Positions 1 to 7,917 are shown, counted from the stretch's first letter. The stretch is DNA of 64,000 nt from Candidatus Nitrosopelagicus brevis (GCF_000812185.1 NZ_CP007026.1:681222-745221), one strand, 5' to 3'. Numbers and translations are program-made. The notes: generated by a model from the sequence alone, not told the origin.

Positions 1-93
1 AGAGATACTTGGTTGATGGATTAATGTTTGTAGATCTTTTAAAAGAGAATTTTTATTTTTATCAATAAATTTGATTGGTTTTTCAGAGTTCAT
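1..93 (-). CDS. M20-type metallo-hydrolase, N-terminal fragment
   Basis: The first 31 codons of a minus-strand gene whose body lies beyond the window edge. The reading frame opens with ATG at 93 and reads MNSEKPIKFIDKN, then LLKDLQTLIHQPSIS. That last stretch looks like the first helix of M20/ArgE/DapE-type peptidases, where a phrase such as LxxLIxxPSxS precedes the metal-binding domain. It starts 2 bp after the stop of the NAD(P)HX dehydratase gene, so the two are probably cotranscribed. No metal ligands or catalytic residues are inside the window, so the family call rests on a short similarity and the substrate cannot be named. Confidence 0.5.
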   Translation of the reverse strand, partial: MNSEKPIKFIDKNKNSLLKDLQTLIHQPSIS

Positions 94-95
94 TT

Positions 96-953
96 TTAAT
101 TATTAAGTGAGTTTAGAACTTTAGGCAATACAGAAATCAAATCACTTGCAAGTATGTGGTTTCCAAATTCTTTTTGAAGTATTTCTCCTGCAGCACCATT
201 GACAAATGTCGCAGTGCTTGTAGATTCAATCATATTTTTATTTCTAGATAAGAATCCAGCTGTTAGTCCAGATAAAACATCACCTGTACCTCCTACAGTC
301 ATGCATGGAGTTGATGTAGGATTTGTATAAGTTGAATCACCATTTGTAATGATATCTTCTTGACCTTTGAGTAATATTGTAATTGAATGGTTTTTTGCAA
401 ACTTTTCACATATAGAAATTCTTGAATTAATTTCAGTTTCAGGTGATTCGCCGAATATTCTTTTAAATTCTCCTGAATGAGGAGTTACAACAACATTTTG
501 TCCTTCAATGATAGGAAGTATTTCTTTAACTAGAGAACTAGCATCTAATGATACGCGTACATTTCGGTCAAGTAATGATTTAACAAGTAATTTTATTGCT
601 TCAATATCCTGAATTGCAAGTCCCATACCAATAGCAGCTGAATCAATGTCAACTGGAATTTGTCCTAGCATTTTATTGACAGTTCCACGTGTGAGTTTTG
701 AGTCAGCCATTGGAATTACTATCAAATCTGGAGAAATCGAACGAGTGGAAAATGCATTGATTTTTGGAACACATGTATAAACAAGATCACTGCCAGAACG
801 TAACGCAGCAAGTGAGGAAAGCACGGGGGCACCATGATAGATGTAACTACCTCCGACAACCAAAACCTTACCATTATCACCTTTACGTGAATTATTCTTA
901 CGTGGTGGAATGAGTTTTTCGATGTGTTCTTTTGTTAATTTAGTGGCGGTCAA
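96..953 (-). CDS. nnrD: ADP/ATP-dependent NAD(P)H-hydrate dehydratase
   Basis: A 285-residue protein that repairs damaged nicotinamide cofactors by dehydrating the S-hydrate of NADH or NADPH at the expense of a nucleotide. It has the ribokinase-like carbohydrate kinase fold typical of the YjeF C-terminal domain: a KGDNGKVLVVGGS strand-loop near residues 25-36, TPHSGEF at 157-163, and GGTGDVLSGL at 221-230 with the family's catalytic Asp225. The N-terminal epimerase domain found in many fused NnrE-NnrD proteins is absent, so epimerisation must be done elsewhere or spontaneously. The start is TTG at 953, five bases after the stop of the tRNA methyltransferase gene, which suggests one operon. 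Confidence 0.9.
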   Translation of the reverse strand: MTATKLTKEHIEKLIPPRKNNSRKGDNGKVLVVGGSYIYHGAPVLSSLAALRSGSDLVYTCVPKINAFSTRSISPDLIVIPMADSKLTRGTVNKMLGQIPVDIDSAAIGMGLAIQDIEAIKLLVKSLLDRNVRVSLDASSLVKEILPIIEGQNVVVTPHSGEFKRIFGESPETEINSRISICEKFAKNHSITILLKGQEDIITNGDSTYTNPTSTPCMTVGGTGDVLSGLTAGFLSRNKNMIESTSTATFVNGAAGEILQKEFGNHILASDLISVLPKVLNSLNN

Positions 954-958
954 TTAGT

Positions 959-1765
959 TCACTTCTTCTTTGTTCTTTTCTTATTAAAGTGGACTTTTCG
1001 TGCTATTGCAAGATAAGTTGTATGGCCAATTCCCTGGTAGGAATGTCTAGTTTTACCGTCTCTAGCTTCAATACGACGAAGAATATGTTCAGTACATTCA
1101 ATGTCAGTAAATTCATTTTCTACAAATGCCACAGATAGTTTTTCAAGCTGATTCATTGTAGGGCAAATTGCTGCTACACTTCCGCTACTTTTCAACATTT
1201 TTCTAACCTGTGGTAAAACTTCCCATGGATCTCCAAGATCAATTATAGCCAAATCCATATCTTTCAAAGGCATTTTTTTAGATTTTTTTAGATTCATTTC
1301 ATGCATGGTGACATATTTTGACATTCCTGCTTTTTTGATATTTTTTTCTGCAACTTCCATAAATTTTGGTTCAACGTCAAAAGTGTACACATGTCCACGA
1401 GGATTCACAATACTAGCAAGAAAAGTGGTTAATGATCCACTACCAGTTCCTATTTCAACTATTTTTTGTCCAGATTGCACACCCATTCTAGCTGCTATGT
1501 AACCAAAGTCTTTTGGATAAACGATTTGTGTACTGTGTTGCATTTTCATTACATGGTCATGAAGTGTAGGTTTTAACAAGTAGACGTATTTGTCCTTGTT
1601 TGTAATTAATCTACTACCAAATTCTTTTCCAATTGCATCAGAGTGTTTGATTACTCCTATATGAGAATGAAATTGTTCTTTTTTAGAAATTTTTAATAGC
1701 CATTTTTTTGAATCGTTGTAAAAAAATAACACAAGATCTCCTGCTTTTATTTTTGCCATGTTCAA
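959..1765 (-). CDS. trmI: tRNA (adenine-N1)-methyltransferase, TrmI type
   Basis: A 268-residue class I SAM methyltransferase that forms m1A in the T-loop (positions 57/58 in archaea), stabilising tRNA. Residues 1-70 make the small N-terminal beta domain of the family. The SAM motif EIGTGSGSLT lies at 104-113, preceded by HSTQIVYPKD, which matches the TrmI/Gcd14 signature around Q-x-x-Y-x-K-D. The tail is rich in Lys and Arg, fitting tRNA binding. The first ATG-like start gives MNMAKIKAG; an inner ATG two codons later is equally possible. The gene lies between queE upstream and nnrD downstream on the same strand with short gaps. Confidence 0.9.
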   Translation of the reverse strand: MNMAKIKAGDLVLFFYNDSKKWLLKISKKEQFHSHIGVIKHSDAIGKEFGSRLITNKDKYVYLLKPTLHDHVMKMQHSTQIVYPKDFGYIAARMGVQSGQKIVEIGTGSGSLTTFLASIVNPRGHVYTFDVEPKFMEVAEKNIKKAGMSKYVTMHEMNLKKSKKMPLKDMDLAIIDLGDPWEVLPQVRKMLKSSGSVAAICPTMNQLEKLSVAFVENEFTDIECTEHILRRIEARDGKTRHSYQGIGHTTYLAIARKVHFNKKRTKKK

Positions 1766-1789
1766 AATCCTAATTTTCTCTGGTTATAA

Positions 1790-2470
1790 TCATTTTCCAC
1801 GTTGCGAGCCCCACATTGCAACATGTAGTCTTGGGGAAAATGAAAAATTATGTAGTTTGGCCAGTTCAGAAATTGACTTTTCTTTCATAGAAATCTCCTC
1901 TTTTGTCGATGCCTGAGTCATCAATTGTACTCGGTTTTCAGGAATATTGTACTTTGTGACAAATTTTTTAATTTCAGGAATATCACTTTCATTTTCTACA
2001 ACATATTTGAAAAAACAATTTTCTTGGTTTGCAAAAAAGTAATAACATTCATTATTTTCACAAAGTTCCAATGGATTTCCAGAATTTTGGGTTTTAGGAG
2101 ATACGTTCCATTGATCAATTAAATCAGTTAACATTTTGTTTGGTAAAATTGTACAATTAGTTTCAACTTCCACATAAAAATCAGGTTTTAAGAAAGACAG
2201 TAAATCAGCTAGATCATCTTGTTGAAGTAACGGCTCACCTCCGGTAATTACAAGGTGTTTTATCTCAAGATCCAATATAGCATCTTTAACTTCGTCTATG
2301 GTCATCTCTTTTACCTCCTTTTGAAAATCATAATTTTTCCAATCCCAGGTATATTTTGTATCACACCAAGTACATTTTAGATTACACTGAGCGGTTCTAA
2401 GAAAAATTGCAGGCTTCCCAAAGTTTGGCCCTTCACCCTGAATTGATTTAAAAATTTCATTTACTTGCAT
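1790..2470 (-). CDS. queE: 7-carboxy-7-deazaguanine synthase QueE
   Basis: A 226-residue radical SAM enzyme that converts 6-carboxytetrahydropterin to 7-carboxy-7-deazaguanine, the committed step to preQ0 and, in archaea, archaeosine in the tRNA D-loop. The cluster motif is C29-x3-C33-x2-C36 within AQCNLKCTWCDTKY, the QueE-typical QGEGP is at 11-15, and the SAM-binding GGEPLLQ follows near residue 77. No other queuosine/archaeosine gene is in the window. Its product is a tRNA-modification precursor and its downstream neighbour is another tRNA-modification gene. A TATA-like box on the minus strand near 2486-2494 lies about 20 bp before the ATG. Confidence 0.93.
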   Translation of the reverse strand: MQVNEIFKSIQGEGPNFGKPAIFLRTAQCNLKCTWCDTKYTWDWKNYDFQKEVKEMTIDEVKDAILDLEIKHLVITGGEPLLQQDDLADLLSFLKPDFYVEVETNCTILPNKMLTDLIDQWNVSPKTQNSGNPLELCENNECYYFFANQENCFFKYVVENESDIPEIKKFVTKYNIPENRVQLMTQASTKEEISMKEKSISELAKLHNFSFSPRLHVAMWGSQRGK

Positions 2471-2491
2471 GGTAGTTAGTATTTCATATAC

Positions 2492-2500
2492 CTTATATCC
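2492..2500 (+). promoter_or_regulatory. TATA-like box for the 2522 gene
   Basis: The sequence cttatatcc is centred about 26 bp before the GTG at 2522. In archaea transcription starts about 25 bp after the TATA centre, so the transcript would begin at or next to the start codon. This spacing supports the GTG as a leaderless start. Confidence 0.5.
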
Positions 2501-2521
2501 TAAACTCTCAATTTTATCAGT

Positions 2522-2890
2522 GTGATACGCGAGTTAATCATTAGTTTTGACTATCATAGTGGAAAAACTGTTAAAAAATTAAGAGAATTAGAGCTAGAAA
2601 AAAAGAATACAGAAGACAAGGAAAAATTGAATAATCTAAAAAAAGAGATTGAAATCTTACAGAGTGATTATGAATCAAAATTAAAACCTGTGGCACTTGA
2701 AATTGCATTTAACATAGATTCACAAATGGAAAAAATGTCAGAAGAGGAAATTTTTCAGAAATTCCAAGTTAAAAATGCAGATTCATCAATGGTAGGAGAA
2801 TGTGTTTACAAAATTTGTCAAAAGTTAGAAAGACAACCATCCCATAAAGCAATTTTAGAAATGATGCCAGAAAGATTTAGGCCCAATTAG
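2522..2890 (+). CDS. conserved-looking hypothetical protein, coiled coil
   Basis: A 122-residue protein of unknown function, divergent from queE. Residues 15-60 are dense in Lys, Glu and Leu with heptad spacing and should form a coiled coil. The C-terminal 60 residues include a Cys-x4-Cys pair in GECVYKICQKLE and end in PERFRPN. The start is GTG at 2522, supported by the TATA box at 2492-2500. Its stop TAG shares bases with the stop of the minus-strand gene that follows, a tail-to-tail overlap. I do not recognise a family. Confidence 0.7.
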   Translation: MIRELIISFDYHSGKTVKKLRELELEKKNTEDKEKLNNLKKEIEILQSDYESKLKPVALEIAFNIDSQMEKMSEEEIFQKFQVKNADSSMVGECVYKICQKLERQPSHKAILEMMPERFRPN

Positions 2891-3168
2891 CCTTCAGGAC
2901 TATAGCTGACAATTTTTTTCCAACCTTCAGTGTCAGTGCATTGTTCGTTAGTCATACGAGAAAACAATAGATCATTCATTTTTGCAAATTTTTCAGTGTC
3001 AAAATTAGATTCTTCCATATTTTCAATCATTTGATTTGCAAGACTCATGCATGCTTGCTCATGCAAATTTATTGCATTTGATGGAAATAGCATATTTGTT
3101 GTTGCAATTATTGCAATTATCGAAATTCCAGCAATTATGCCAATTTTTACAACTTTGCTCAAATCCAT
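2887..3168 (-). CDS. small membrane-anchored hypothetical protein
   Basis: A 93-residue protein with one hydrophobic segment at residues 8-29 (IGIIAGISIIAIIATT), followed by a hydrophilic domain with two cysteines (in QACMSLAN and EQCTDTEG). The layout suggests a signal anchor with the small domain outside the membrane, where the two cysteines could pair. It overlaps the stop codon of its convergent neighbour by 4 bp. No family recognised. Confidence 0.6.
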   Translation of the reverse strand: MDLSKVVKIGIIAGISIIAIIATTNMLFPSNAINLHEQACMSLANQMIENMEESNFDTEKFAKMNDLLFSRMTNEQCTDTEGWKKIVSYSPEG

Positions 3169-3257
3169 GATTTATTCTCATCTTATAGATAAAATAAACA
3201 ATATCATTAGGAATGAAAAAGGAAAATCATTTTAAGATCTAGTCACTATATGATACG

Positions 3258-3452
3258 ATGAAACTTTTCACCAAATCAGAAGAGAGTTCAACAAAATGCA
3301 AAAAATGTGGATCAGAATTACATGATGCAGAGAGACTGAAAAGACATGAAAAAATTGCACATGGAAGAAGGGTTGACGTCAAGTGTCGGAATTGTGGGAC
3401 GGAGTTTAGAGACCCAGATGACTTGAGAAAACACAAAAAGAAGTGTAAATGA
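3258..3452 (+). CDS. two-finger C2H2 zinc-finger protein
   Basis: A 64-residue protein made of two C2H2-like fingers. Finger 1 is C-KK-C (14-17) with a distal His pair in RLKRHEKIAH. Finger 2 is C-RN-C in VKCRNCGTEF, followed by LRKHKKKC, where the last ligand is Cys (C2HC). Basic residues flank both fingers, so it may bind nucleic acid. A tttaag TATA-like element at 3231-3236 sits about 24 bp before the ATG, consistent with a leaderless message. One of several tiny zinc-finger genes in the window. Target unknown. Confidence 0.75.
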   Translation: MKLFTKSEESSTKCKKCGSELHDAERLKRHEKIAHGRRVDVKCRNCGTEFRDPDDLRKHKKKCK

Positions 3453-3635
3453 TCACATGTGAGAATCCATAGTTTCGTTGGAAATATGTTTGAGTTTTAC
3501 ACGTCTTCGTCTAATTAGAACATAGTATTGTATAATTTCAGTAATCTGTTCTTCAACAGTATTTTCATGTTCATTACTTTCAAGTAAAAAATCCAGATAA
3601 TCTTTTTCATTTACTTTTACAGTTATTTTTCTCAA
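3453..3635 (-). CDS. small hypothetical protein, possible RHH-like DNA binder
   Basis: A 60-residue reading frame starting at TTG 3635 and ending immediately against the stop of the zinc-finger gene. Its opening ITVKVNEKDYLDFLLE, a beta strand followed by a helix, then EEQITEIIQYYVLIRRRR, resembles a ribbon-helix-helix layout. A basic RRRRVKLKH patch follows. The short length and non-ATG start make it less certain than its neighbours; no homologue is known to me. Confidence 0.45.
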   Translation of the reverse strand: MRKITVKVNEKDYLDFLLESNEHENTVEEQITEIIQYYVLIRRRRVKLKHISNETMDSHM

Positions 3636-3718
3636 AATTATAACAGGGGATTGAGGGATATTACAGATTCATTATGCGATTCATTGATTAGTAGTCAATC
3701 GTAATTACAGGTGAAAAG

Positions 3719-3814
3719 ATGAAAAAATGCATAATTTGTGGATGTAAAGATCATAGACTGGTGGGATGCATACGCCACAAGACAAAACAGTGTAATTGCT
3801 ATAAGCAGGAATAA
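3719..3814 (+). CDS. 31-residue cysteine-rich miniprotein
   Basis: A short frame reading MKKCIICGCKDH, then GCIRHKTKQCNCYKQE. It holds six Cys and two His in 31 residues, arranged as C-x2-C-x-C near the start and C-x-C near the end, which suggests a single metal site. A GGTGA Shine-Dalgarno-like element (3710-3714) lies 4 bp before the ATG. It ends 12 bp before the TPR gene on the same strand, so both could share a transcript. Too short for standard gene callers; the call rests on ribosome-binding site and composition. Confidence 0.45.
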   Translation: MKKCIICGCKDHRLVGCIRHKTKQCNCYKQE

Positions 3815-3826
3815 TATTAAAAAAAT

Positions 3827-4642
3827 ATGGGATTGTTTGGAAAAAAGGAAGACCCGGAAGACTTGATGTATCAAGCAATGACATTTTTAGAAAAAAATCA
3901 GCCAAAAGCAGCAGTCTCATTATTCAAAAAAGTAACAAAAATTGATCCAGAAAATGTTAACGCATGGTATAATCAGGGTTTGGCATTAAATCAATTAAAA
4001 AAATATGCAGATGCAATAACATGCTTTGATATGATAACACAAAGAAATCCAAATGATGCAGCTGCGCTGAATAATAGAGGCATTGCAATGGCAGAACTTG
4101 GAGACCCAGAAGGAGCAATGGAATATTATGAAAAAGCAATTAAAGCAGATTCAAGCTATGCTCCTGCATATTACAATAAGGGAGTTTTATTGGATAAGAA
4201 ACTTGAACATGATGAATCGCTGAAAGTTTTGGATGAGGCAATTGAGAAAGATCCAAAGAAACCAAATCCAAGATTTTACAAAGGAATTGTTTTAGGTAAA
4301 ATGGGAAAGCATGAACTTGCATTGAATTGTTTTGAAAGTGTTCATAGAGCAAATCCGCAACACCTTGATTCATTTTTTCATAAAGGAATAGAATTAGCAG
4401 AATTAGAAAGACATGAAAAAGCAATAGAGGTTTTTGATAAAATTTTAGATAAACACAAGGGCAATGTGAATGTGGTTTATGCCAAAGCTAGGAGCAAAGC
4501 TGCAATGAATGAAGTGAATGAAGCGTTTGATTTGTTGAATCTCGCAATAAAACAGTCAAAGGCAATCAAGCTATGGGCAAGAAAAGAAAAAGTTTTTCAG
4601 AAATTTTATGATGACCCAGAATTTCAAAGAATGGTAAAATGA
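3827..4642 (+). CDS. TPR-repeat protein
   Basis: A 271-residue soluble protein built of about six 34-residue tetratricopeptide repeats from residue 10 to about 235. Examples of the repeat core are AWYNQGLALNQLKKYADAI and ALNNRGIAMAELGDPEGAM. TPR arrays are protein-docking scaffolds; no catalytic domain is attached. The N-terminus MGLFGKKEDPE precedes the first helix and closely matches the N-termini of two zinc-binding proteins in this window. Partner unknown. A second, separate TPR gene lies at 21914. Confidence 0.85.
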   Translation: MGLFGKKEDPEDLMYQAMTFLEKNQPKAAVSLFKKVTKIDPENVNAWYNQGLALNQLKKYADAITCFDMITQRNPNDAAALNNRGIAMAELGDPEGAMEYYEKAIKADSSYAPAYYNKGVLLDKKLEHDESLKVLDEAIEKDPKKPNPRFYKGIVLGKMGKHELALNCFESVHRANPQHLDSFFHKGIELAELERHEKAIEVFDKILDKHKGNVNVVYAKARSKAAMNEVNEAFDLLNLAIKQSKAIKLWARKEKVFQKFYDDPEFQRMVK

Positions 4643-5347
4643 TTAGAGGATCTTTTTCCTAACAGCATCAATTCTTAATATTTTGACTCTTTTTTTAGGA
4701 CCGATCAATCGTGCTTCATAGATAGGAACATAGATTTCTAAAATATCCCGAAATTCAAAAGTTTCTTCAGAAGATTTTATTCCGGCATCTGCAGGTTTTT
4801 TTAATTTTGCAATGAGTTTTAACTTTGCAGCCTCAATAGTGATTTCAGGTCGACGAATAGAATCTTTATCGTCATTGATTGTCTTTTTAGGATGTTTATC
4901 CAATAATTTCAATGTGTCACGATATGAAAGATTCATTGCTTTTCCATGATGATCAAATGAAACATCAGCATCGTTTTCAAGCATAACACGCTCCTGCATT
5001 TGTATTTTAATTTTATTTTTGAAGGACGGTTCCAGTTTACTCAAAACACCGCGTTTCTTTTTAACAGGAAAAACTTCATCAGAAATTATTATTTCTTGAA
5101 CATCCTTATCAACATGTAAGGTATGATCTGCATCACGAATAAAATCAACAGAATATTTCCCAGACAAAAGAAGAATTGATTCATAATGTAATGTAAGAGA
5201 ATGTAAATGTACATCACTTTTTTTAGGTTTGTGAAGTAAAGTTTGAAATGTTTTTACTTTTCTTGAATCAACCATTTCTTCAGCAGCATCCAAATCAAGT
5301 AATGGTTTCAATGAAATTACTTTTATTTTTGTATCATTTTTTGCCAT
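4643..5347 (-). CDS. hypothetical protein
   Basis: About 234 residues from the preferred ATG at 5347 (MAKNDTKIKV); an upstream in-frame start would add five residues. No membrane segment or nucleotide-binding motif. The sequence is rich in Lys and Asp. Short beta-like stretches near the C-terminus (FEFRDILEIYVPIYEARLIGP), then a basic KKRVKILRIDAVRKK tail, could bind nucleic acid or a membrane surface. The stop abuts that of the convergent TPR gene. No family recognised. Confidence 0.6.
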   Translation of the reverse strand: MAKNDTKIKVISLKPLLDLDAAEEMVDSRKVKTFQTLLHKPKKSDVHLHSLTLHYESILLLSGKYSVDFIRDADHTLHVDKDVQEIIISDEVFPVKKKRGVLSKLEPSFKNKIKIQMQERVMLENDADVSFDHHGKAMNLSYRDTLKLLDKHPKKTINDDKDSIRRPEITIEAAKLKLIAKLKKPADAGIKSSEETFEFRDILEIYVPIYEARLIGPKKRVKILRIDAVRKKIL

Positions 5348-5427
5348 ATGAACTACATACAATTGATTTGTCTATTTTTAAATCCTGTTAAACTATGACT
5401 CTTATACCTCACTAAATCACTCATTAT

Positions 5428-5892
5428 ATGCAAAAAGAGAATCTCTTTACAAAATCAGGCATACCAAGTAAAAAAGCTAAAGTGAATTATTTTACAGGAA
5501 AAATTGCTGCAAAAGACATTTCAGCCAAAATTAAGCCAAGTACAGAGAAAATTTATCATGTAACATTCAAAAATGGAGCACGTACAAAACTCCATTTTCA
5601 TGATGCAGGACAGACACTGATAGTTACTAAAGGTAAAGGTAGCTTAGTTATGTACAAAAAAATTGGTACAGGAACAAAAAATTTTAAAATAAAAAAATTA
5701 GAAAGTATGAATCTGAATAAAGGTGATTGTGTACATATTCCTGCAAAAAGATTACACACACATGGTTCTACAAAGAAAAGTGAAGATTTTGCACATGTTG
5801 CAATAAACTCATTTCCAAAGAAAAAATCAGAACCAAAAACAATTTGGTATGAATCAGATTTTAAAACAATCGTAACTGAACAATTACCATAA
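5428..5892 (+). CDS. cupin-domain protein
   Basis: A 154-residue protein with one beta-barrel cupin domain. Cupin motif 1 is seen in ARTKLHFHDAGQTLIVTKGKG (about 50-70), giving the HxH...Q metal ligands. Motif 2 is KGDCVHIPAKRLHTHG (about 99-114) with the later His. The domain suggests a metal-dependent small-molecule enzyme or binding protein, but the substrate cannot be read from sequence. The next gene, two bases downstream, also encodes a cupin, so this is a tandem pair. Confidence 0.75.
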   Translation: MQKENLFTKSGIPSKKAKVNYFTGKIAAKDISAKIKPSTEKIYHVTFKNGARTKLHFHDAGQTLIVTKGKGSLVMYKKIGTGTKNFKIKKLESMNLNKGDCVHIPAKRLHTHGSTKKSEDFAHVAINSFPKKKSEPKTIWYESDFKTIVTEQLP

Positions 5893-5893
5893 A

Positions 5894-6253
5894 ATGAATA
5901 CTAAAGAAATTGAAAATATAGATGCATTCTCAGGACATGAGGGGACACAGATTAGACAAATTTTTTCTCCCGAAGACACAGCCAATACAACTCGATATAG
6001 TTTGGCACACTGTACAATAGCCCCAGGCAATAGTTCAAAACCACATAAAATGAAGACAAGTGAAATTTACTATATTTTGCAAGGAAGTGGGATTATGCAT
6101 ATTGAAGAAGAACAAAAAGTAGTGAAGAAAAATGAAACAATCTTTGTTCCGCCAATGTCTAAACAATTCATAGAGAACAATGGAGAGGGAGATCTGATTG
6201 CACTTTGTATAGTAGATCCAGCGTGGAAACAAGAAGATGAAGTCACAGAATAG
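5894..6253 (+). CDS. cupin-domain protein, second of a pair
   Basis: A 119-residue single-domain cupin, one base after the previous cupin stop. Motif 1 reads NSSKPHKMKTSEIYYILQGSG, with His, Glu and Tyr where cupins carry H-x-H-x(3,4)-E. Motif 2 is KNETIFVPPMSKQFIEN and lacks the usual His, having Gln or Phe instead. The metal site may therefore be incomplete. It resembles polyketide-cyclase or mannose-6-phosphate-isomerase-like cupins in general layout. Translational coupling with its neighbour is likely. Confidence 0.75.
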   Translation: MNTKEIENIDAFSGHEGTQIRQIFSPEDTANTTRYSLAHCTIAPGNSSKPHKMKTSEIYYILQGSGIMHIEEEQKVVKKNETIFVPPMSKQFIENNGEGDLIALCIVDPAWKQEDEVTE

Positions 6254-6289
6254 AGCATGTTTTTAACATATTGGAAGTAATGTAAAACA

Positions 6290-6976
6290 ATGAATTCAAG
6301 CCAAGCCTACAAAACTTTGGAAATTAACAGTAATTCAGATTTTGAAGAAGTCAAATATGCATACAGAAAATTAGCACTTCAACATCATCCAGATAAGAAC
6401 AAAAATTCAGAAAGTGAAAAAAAATTTAAGATAATCACAGAAGCATATCATTTTTTGAAAAATCAAAATAAACATTCTTCAAGACAAAAACCAGAAAAAG
6501 CTACAGAAGAATCAGATTATACCCAAACAAGTAGAAAATTCTACAAGAGAACTAAATGGGGAAAAGATGGAGAGAGTAAAACACCTGAAGCGGATTGGGG
6601 CAAATATACAAAAGATTTTGAAGCAAATGAGGAATGGTGGAAAAGATATGAAAGTGAATTCTGGGATAAATATGAAAAAACAGTTAACGAACAGACAGAT
6701 AAACAGCCAGAAGATAGAGGATTTCCAAAGAAACGAAAAGAATTTGAATTAAAAGTTGATGTTGATCAAAGTCTATGTATCGGATGTTGTAGTTGCGAGA
6801 TGATTGCACCAGGAGTCTTTACAATTGATAAAAATACAAAATCAAATCCAAAATCTAGAGTTTATAATAAAAAAGGTGCAAAGAATCAAAAAATAATTAA
6901 TGCTGCAGAAACATGCCCTACAAAAGCAATAATCGTAGATAATCTAGATGAAAATCAAAGAATCTATCCATATTAG
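6290..6976 (+). CDS. DnaJ-ferredoxin fusion protein
   Basis: A 228-residue fusion. Residues 1-60 form a J-domain with the HPD tripeptide at 33-35, which stimulates Hsp70 ATPase. Residues 70-145 are a Trp- and charge-rich linker. Residues 155-222 form a single-cluster ferredoxin with C163-x2-C166-x2-C169 and a distant C209-P. This J-domain/ferredoxin architecture is known from green-plant chloroplasts and Thaumarchaeota and has been proposed to reflect transfer of a chloroplast gene into the archaeal lineage. It might couple redox or Fe-S status to chaperone recruitment. It lies tail-to-tail with the HIT gene. Confidence 0.9.
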   Translation: MNSSQAYKTLEINSNSDFEEVKYAYRKLALQHHPDKNKNSESEKKFKIITEAYHFLKNQNKHSSRQKPEKATEESDYTQTSRKFYKRTKWGKDGESKTPEADWGKYTKDFEANEEWWKRYESEFWDKYEKTVNEQTDKQPEDRGFPKKRKEFELKVDVDQSLCIGCCSCEMIAPGVFTIDKNTKSNPKSRVYNKKGAKNQKIINAAETCPTKAIIVDNLDENQRIYPY

Positions 6977-7383
6977 ATAATCTTCAACTGATTGTAAAGC
7001 GAATCAATTTCAGAATCAGATAAATCAATTTTATCTTTAAACATTGAATGTACAGGACCAGCAGAATCAGTATTGCTACGAGGTATCAAATGAACATGAA
7101 CATGAGGAATTTCCTGACCACTATCTTTTCCATTATGAATGGCCACAAGAGTTGAACCTTGGAGTGAATCAACTTTAGGAGTCATTTTATGTACGGTATT
7201 GAACAATTTTTGATTTACATCAGAAGGTAAATCTTGGATTTTTGCATGGTGTTTTTTTGGAATTACCAAGGTGTGTCCTTTTGCAACAGGAAATGCATCA
7301 AGAAATGACATGGTATCATCATCTTCGTATAAAATTTTTGTAGGAATTTCTTTTGTAACTATTTTGCAAAAAATACAATCCAT
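6973..7383 (-). CDS. HIT-family nucleotide hydrolase
   Basis: A histidine-triad protein of 136 residues that hydrolyses or transfers nucleotidyl groups from AMP- or ADP-linked small molecules. The N-terminal CIFCKIVTKEIPT and LDAFPVAKGHTLVIPKKHH stretches and the catalytic triad HVHVHLIPR (near residue 100) are all typical. The two N-terminal Cys with a later His may hold zinc, as in Hint-like enzymes. I prefer ATG 7383 to the upstream start at 7392 because the latter overlaps the preceding gene's stop. Four bases overlap the convergent DnaJ-ferredoxin gene. Confidence 0.9.
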   Translation of the reverse strand: MDCIFCKIVTKEIPTKILYEDDDTMSFLDAFPVAKGHTLVIPKKHHAKIQDLPSDVNQKLFNTVHKMTPKVDSLQGSTLVAIHNGKDSGQEIPHVHVHLIPRSNTDSAGPVHSMFKDKIDLSDSEIDSLYNQLKII

Positions 7384-7384
7384 A

Positions 7385-7669
7385 TTATTCACCAGGAGTT
7401 ACAATTTTTGCCCAAGGAAGTCCATGACCATACATTATGGTTACCTGGGTCCCAGGTTTAAGATTACAGTTTTCAATGGTTTTTGGGATTCCGTCAATAG
7501 TATCAACATAACAATTGCCATCAGCAGACTGAAAAATTTCAACTTCTTCAGTAATATCTTCACGAATAAAGTTCCAAAATGGAAATACAAGCGTACCAAG
7601 AATAATACCCGCAACTGCCAAAGATCCCAAGAAAACTATTGCATATTTTTGACCGTCAGATAATTCCAA
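7385..7669 (-). CDS. small membrane protein
   Basis: 94 residues with a hydrophobic segment at about 8-31 (KYAIVFLGSLAVAGIILGTLVF), then an outward-facing or cytoplasmic domain with two Cys (GNCYVD and ENCNLKPG) that could form a disulfide. The stop lies one base before the HIT gene's ATG, so both are probably on one message. No family known to me. Confidence 0.6.
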   Translation of the reverse strand: MELSDGQKYAIVFLGSLAVAGIILGTLVFPFWNFIREDITEEVEIFQSADGNCYVDTIDGIPKTIENCNLKPGTQVTIMYGHGLPWAKIVTPGE

Positions 7670-7701
7670 TGTTTAATCACAGAAATTTTGTATTAATAAT
7701 T

Positions 7702-7887
7702 TTACCACATACCGCCTTGTTCAACTCCACCTTTGGTGCTGAATTCAGGTTTTTTCTCAGGGACATTGCCATGTGCTTTTTTCATGTGTCGTTCTAATCT
7801 TTCAGGTTGATGTAATTCCAGGTCACAAACTTTGCAGATGGTATTGGTTTTCTTATCATCTTTCTTTTTCTTACCAAATAATCCCAT
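7702..7887 (-). CDS. single C2H2 zinc-finger miniprotein
   Basis: A 61-residue protein with one C2H2 finger: C-KV-C in NTICKVCDLEL, followed by RLERHMKKAH. The N-terminus MGLFGKKKKDD is nearly the same as that of the TPR protein at 3827 and the zinc protein at 9835, although the rest is unrelated. The finger is related to those of the 3258 protein (same RLxRHxKxAH helix). Likely nucleic-acid or protein binding; target unknown. Confidence 0.7.
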   Translation of the reverse strand: MGLFGKKKKDDKKTNTICKVCDLELHQPERLERHMKKAHGNVPEKKPEFSTKGGVEQGGMW

Positions 7888-7908
7888 GTAGATATTTCAA
7901 ACTAGATT

Positions 7909-7917
7909 GATATAATG
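7909..7917 (+). promoter_or_regulatory. TATA-like box of the 3-hydroxyacyl-CoA dehydrogenase gene
   Basis: The stretch gatataatg sits 24 bp before the GTG at 7936. An in-frame ATG at 7915 falls inside this box and so is unlikely to be transcribed. This argues for a leaderless message starting at the GTG. Confidence 0.55.
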
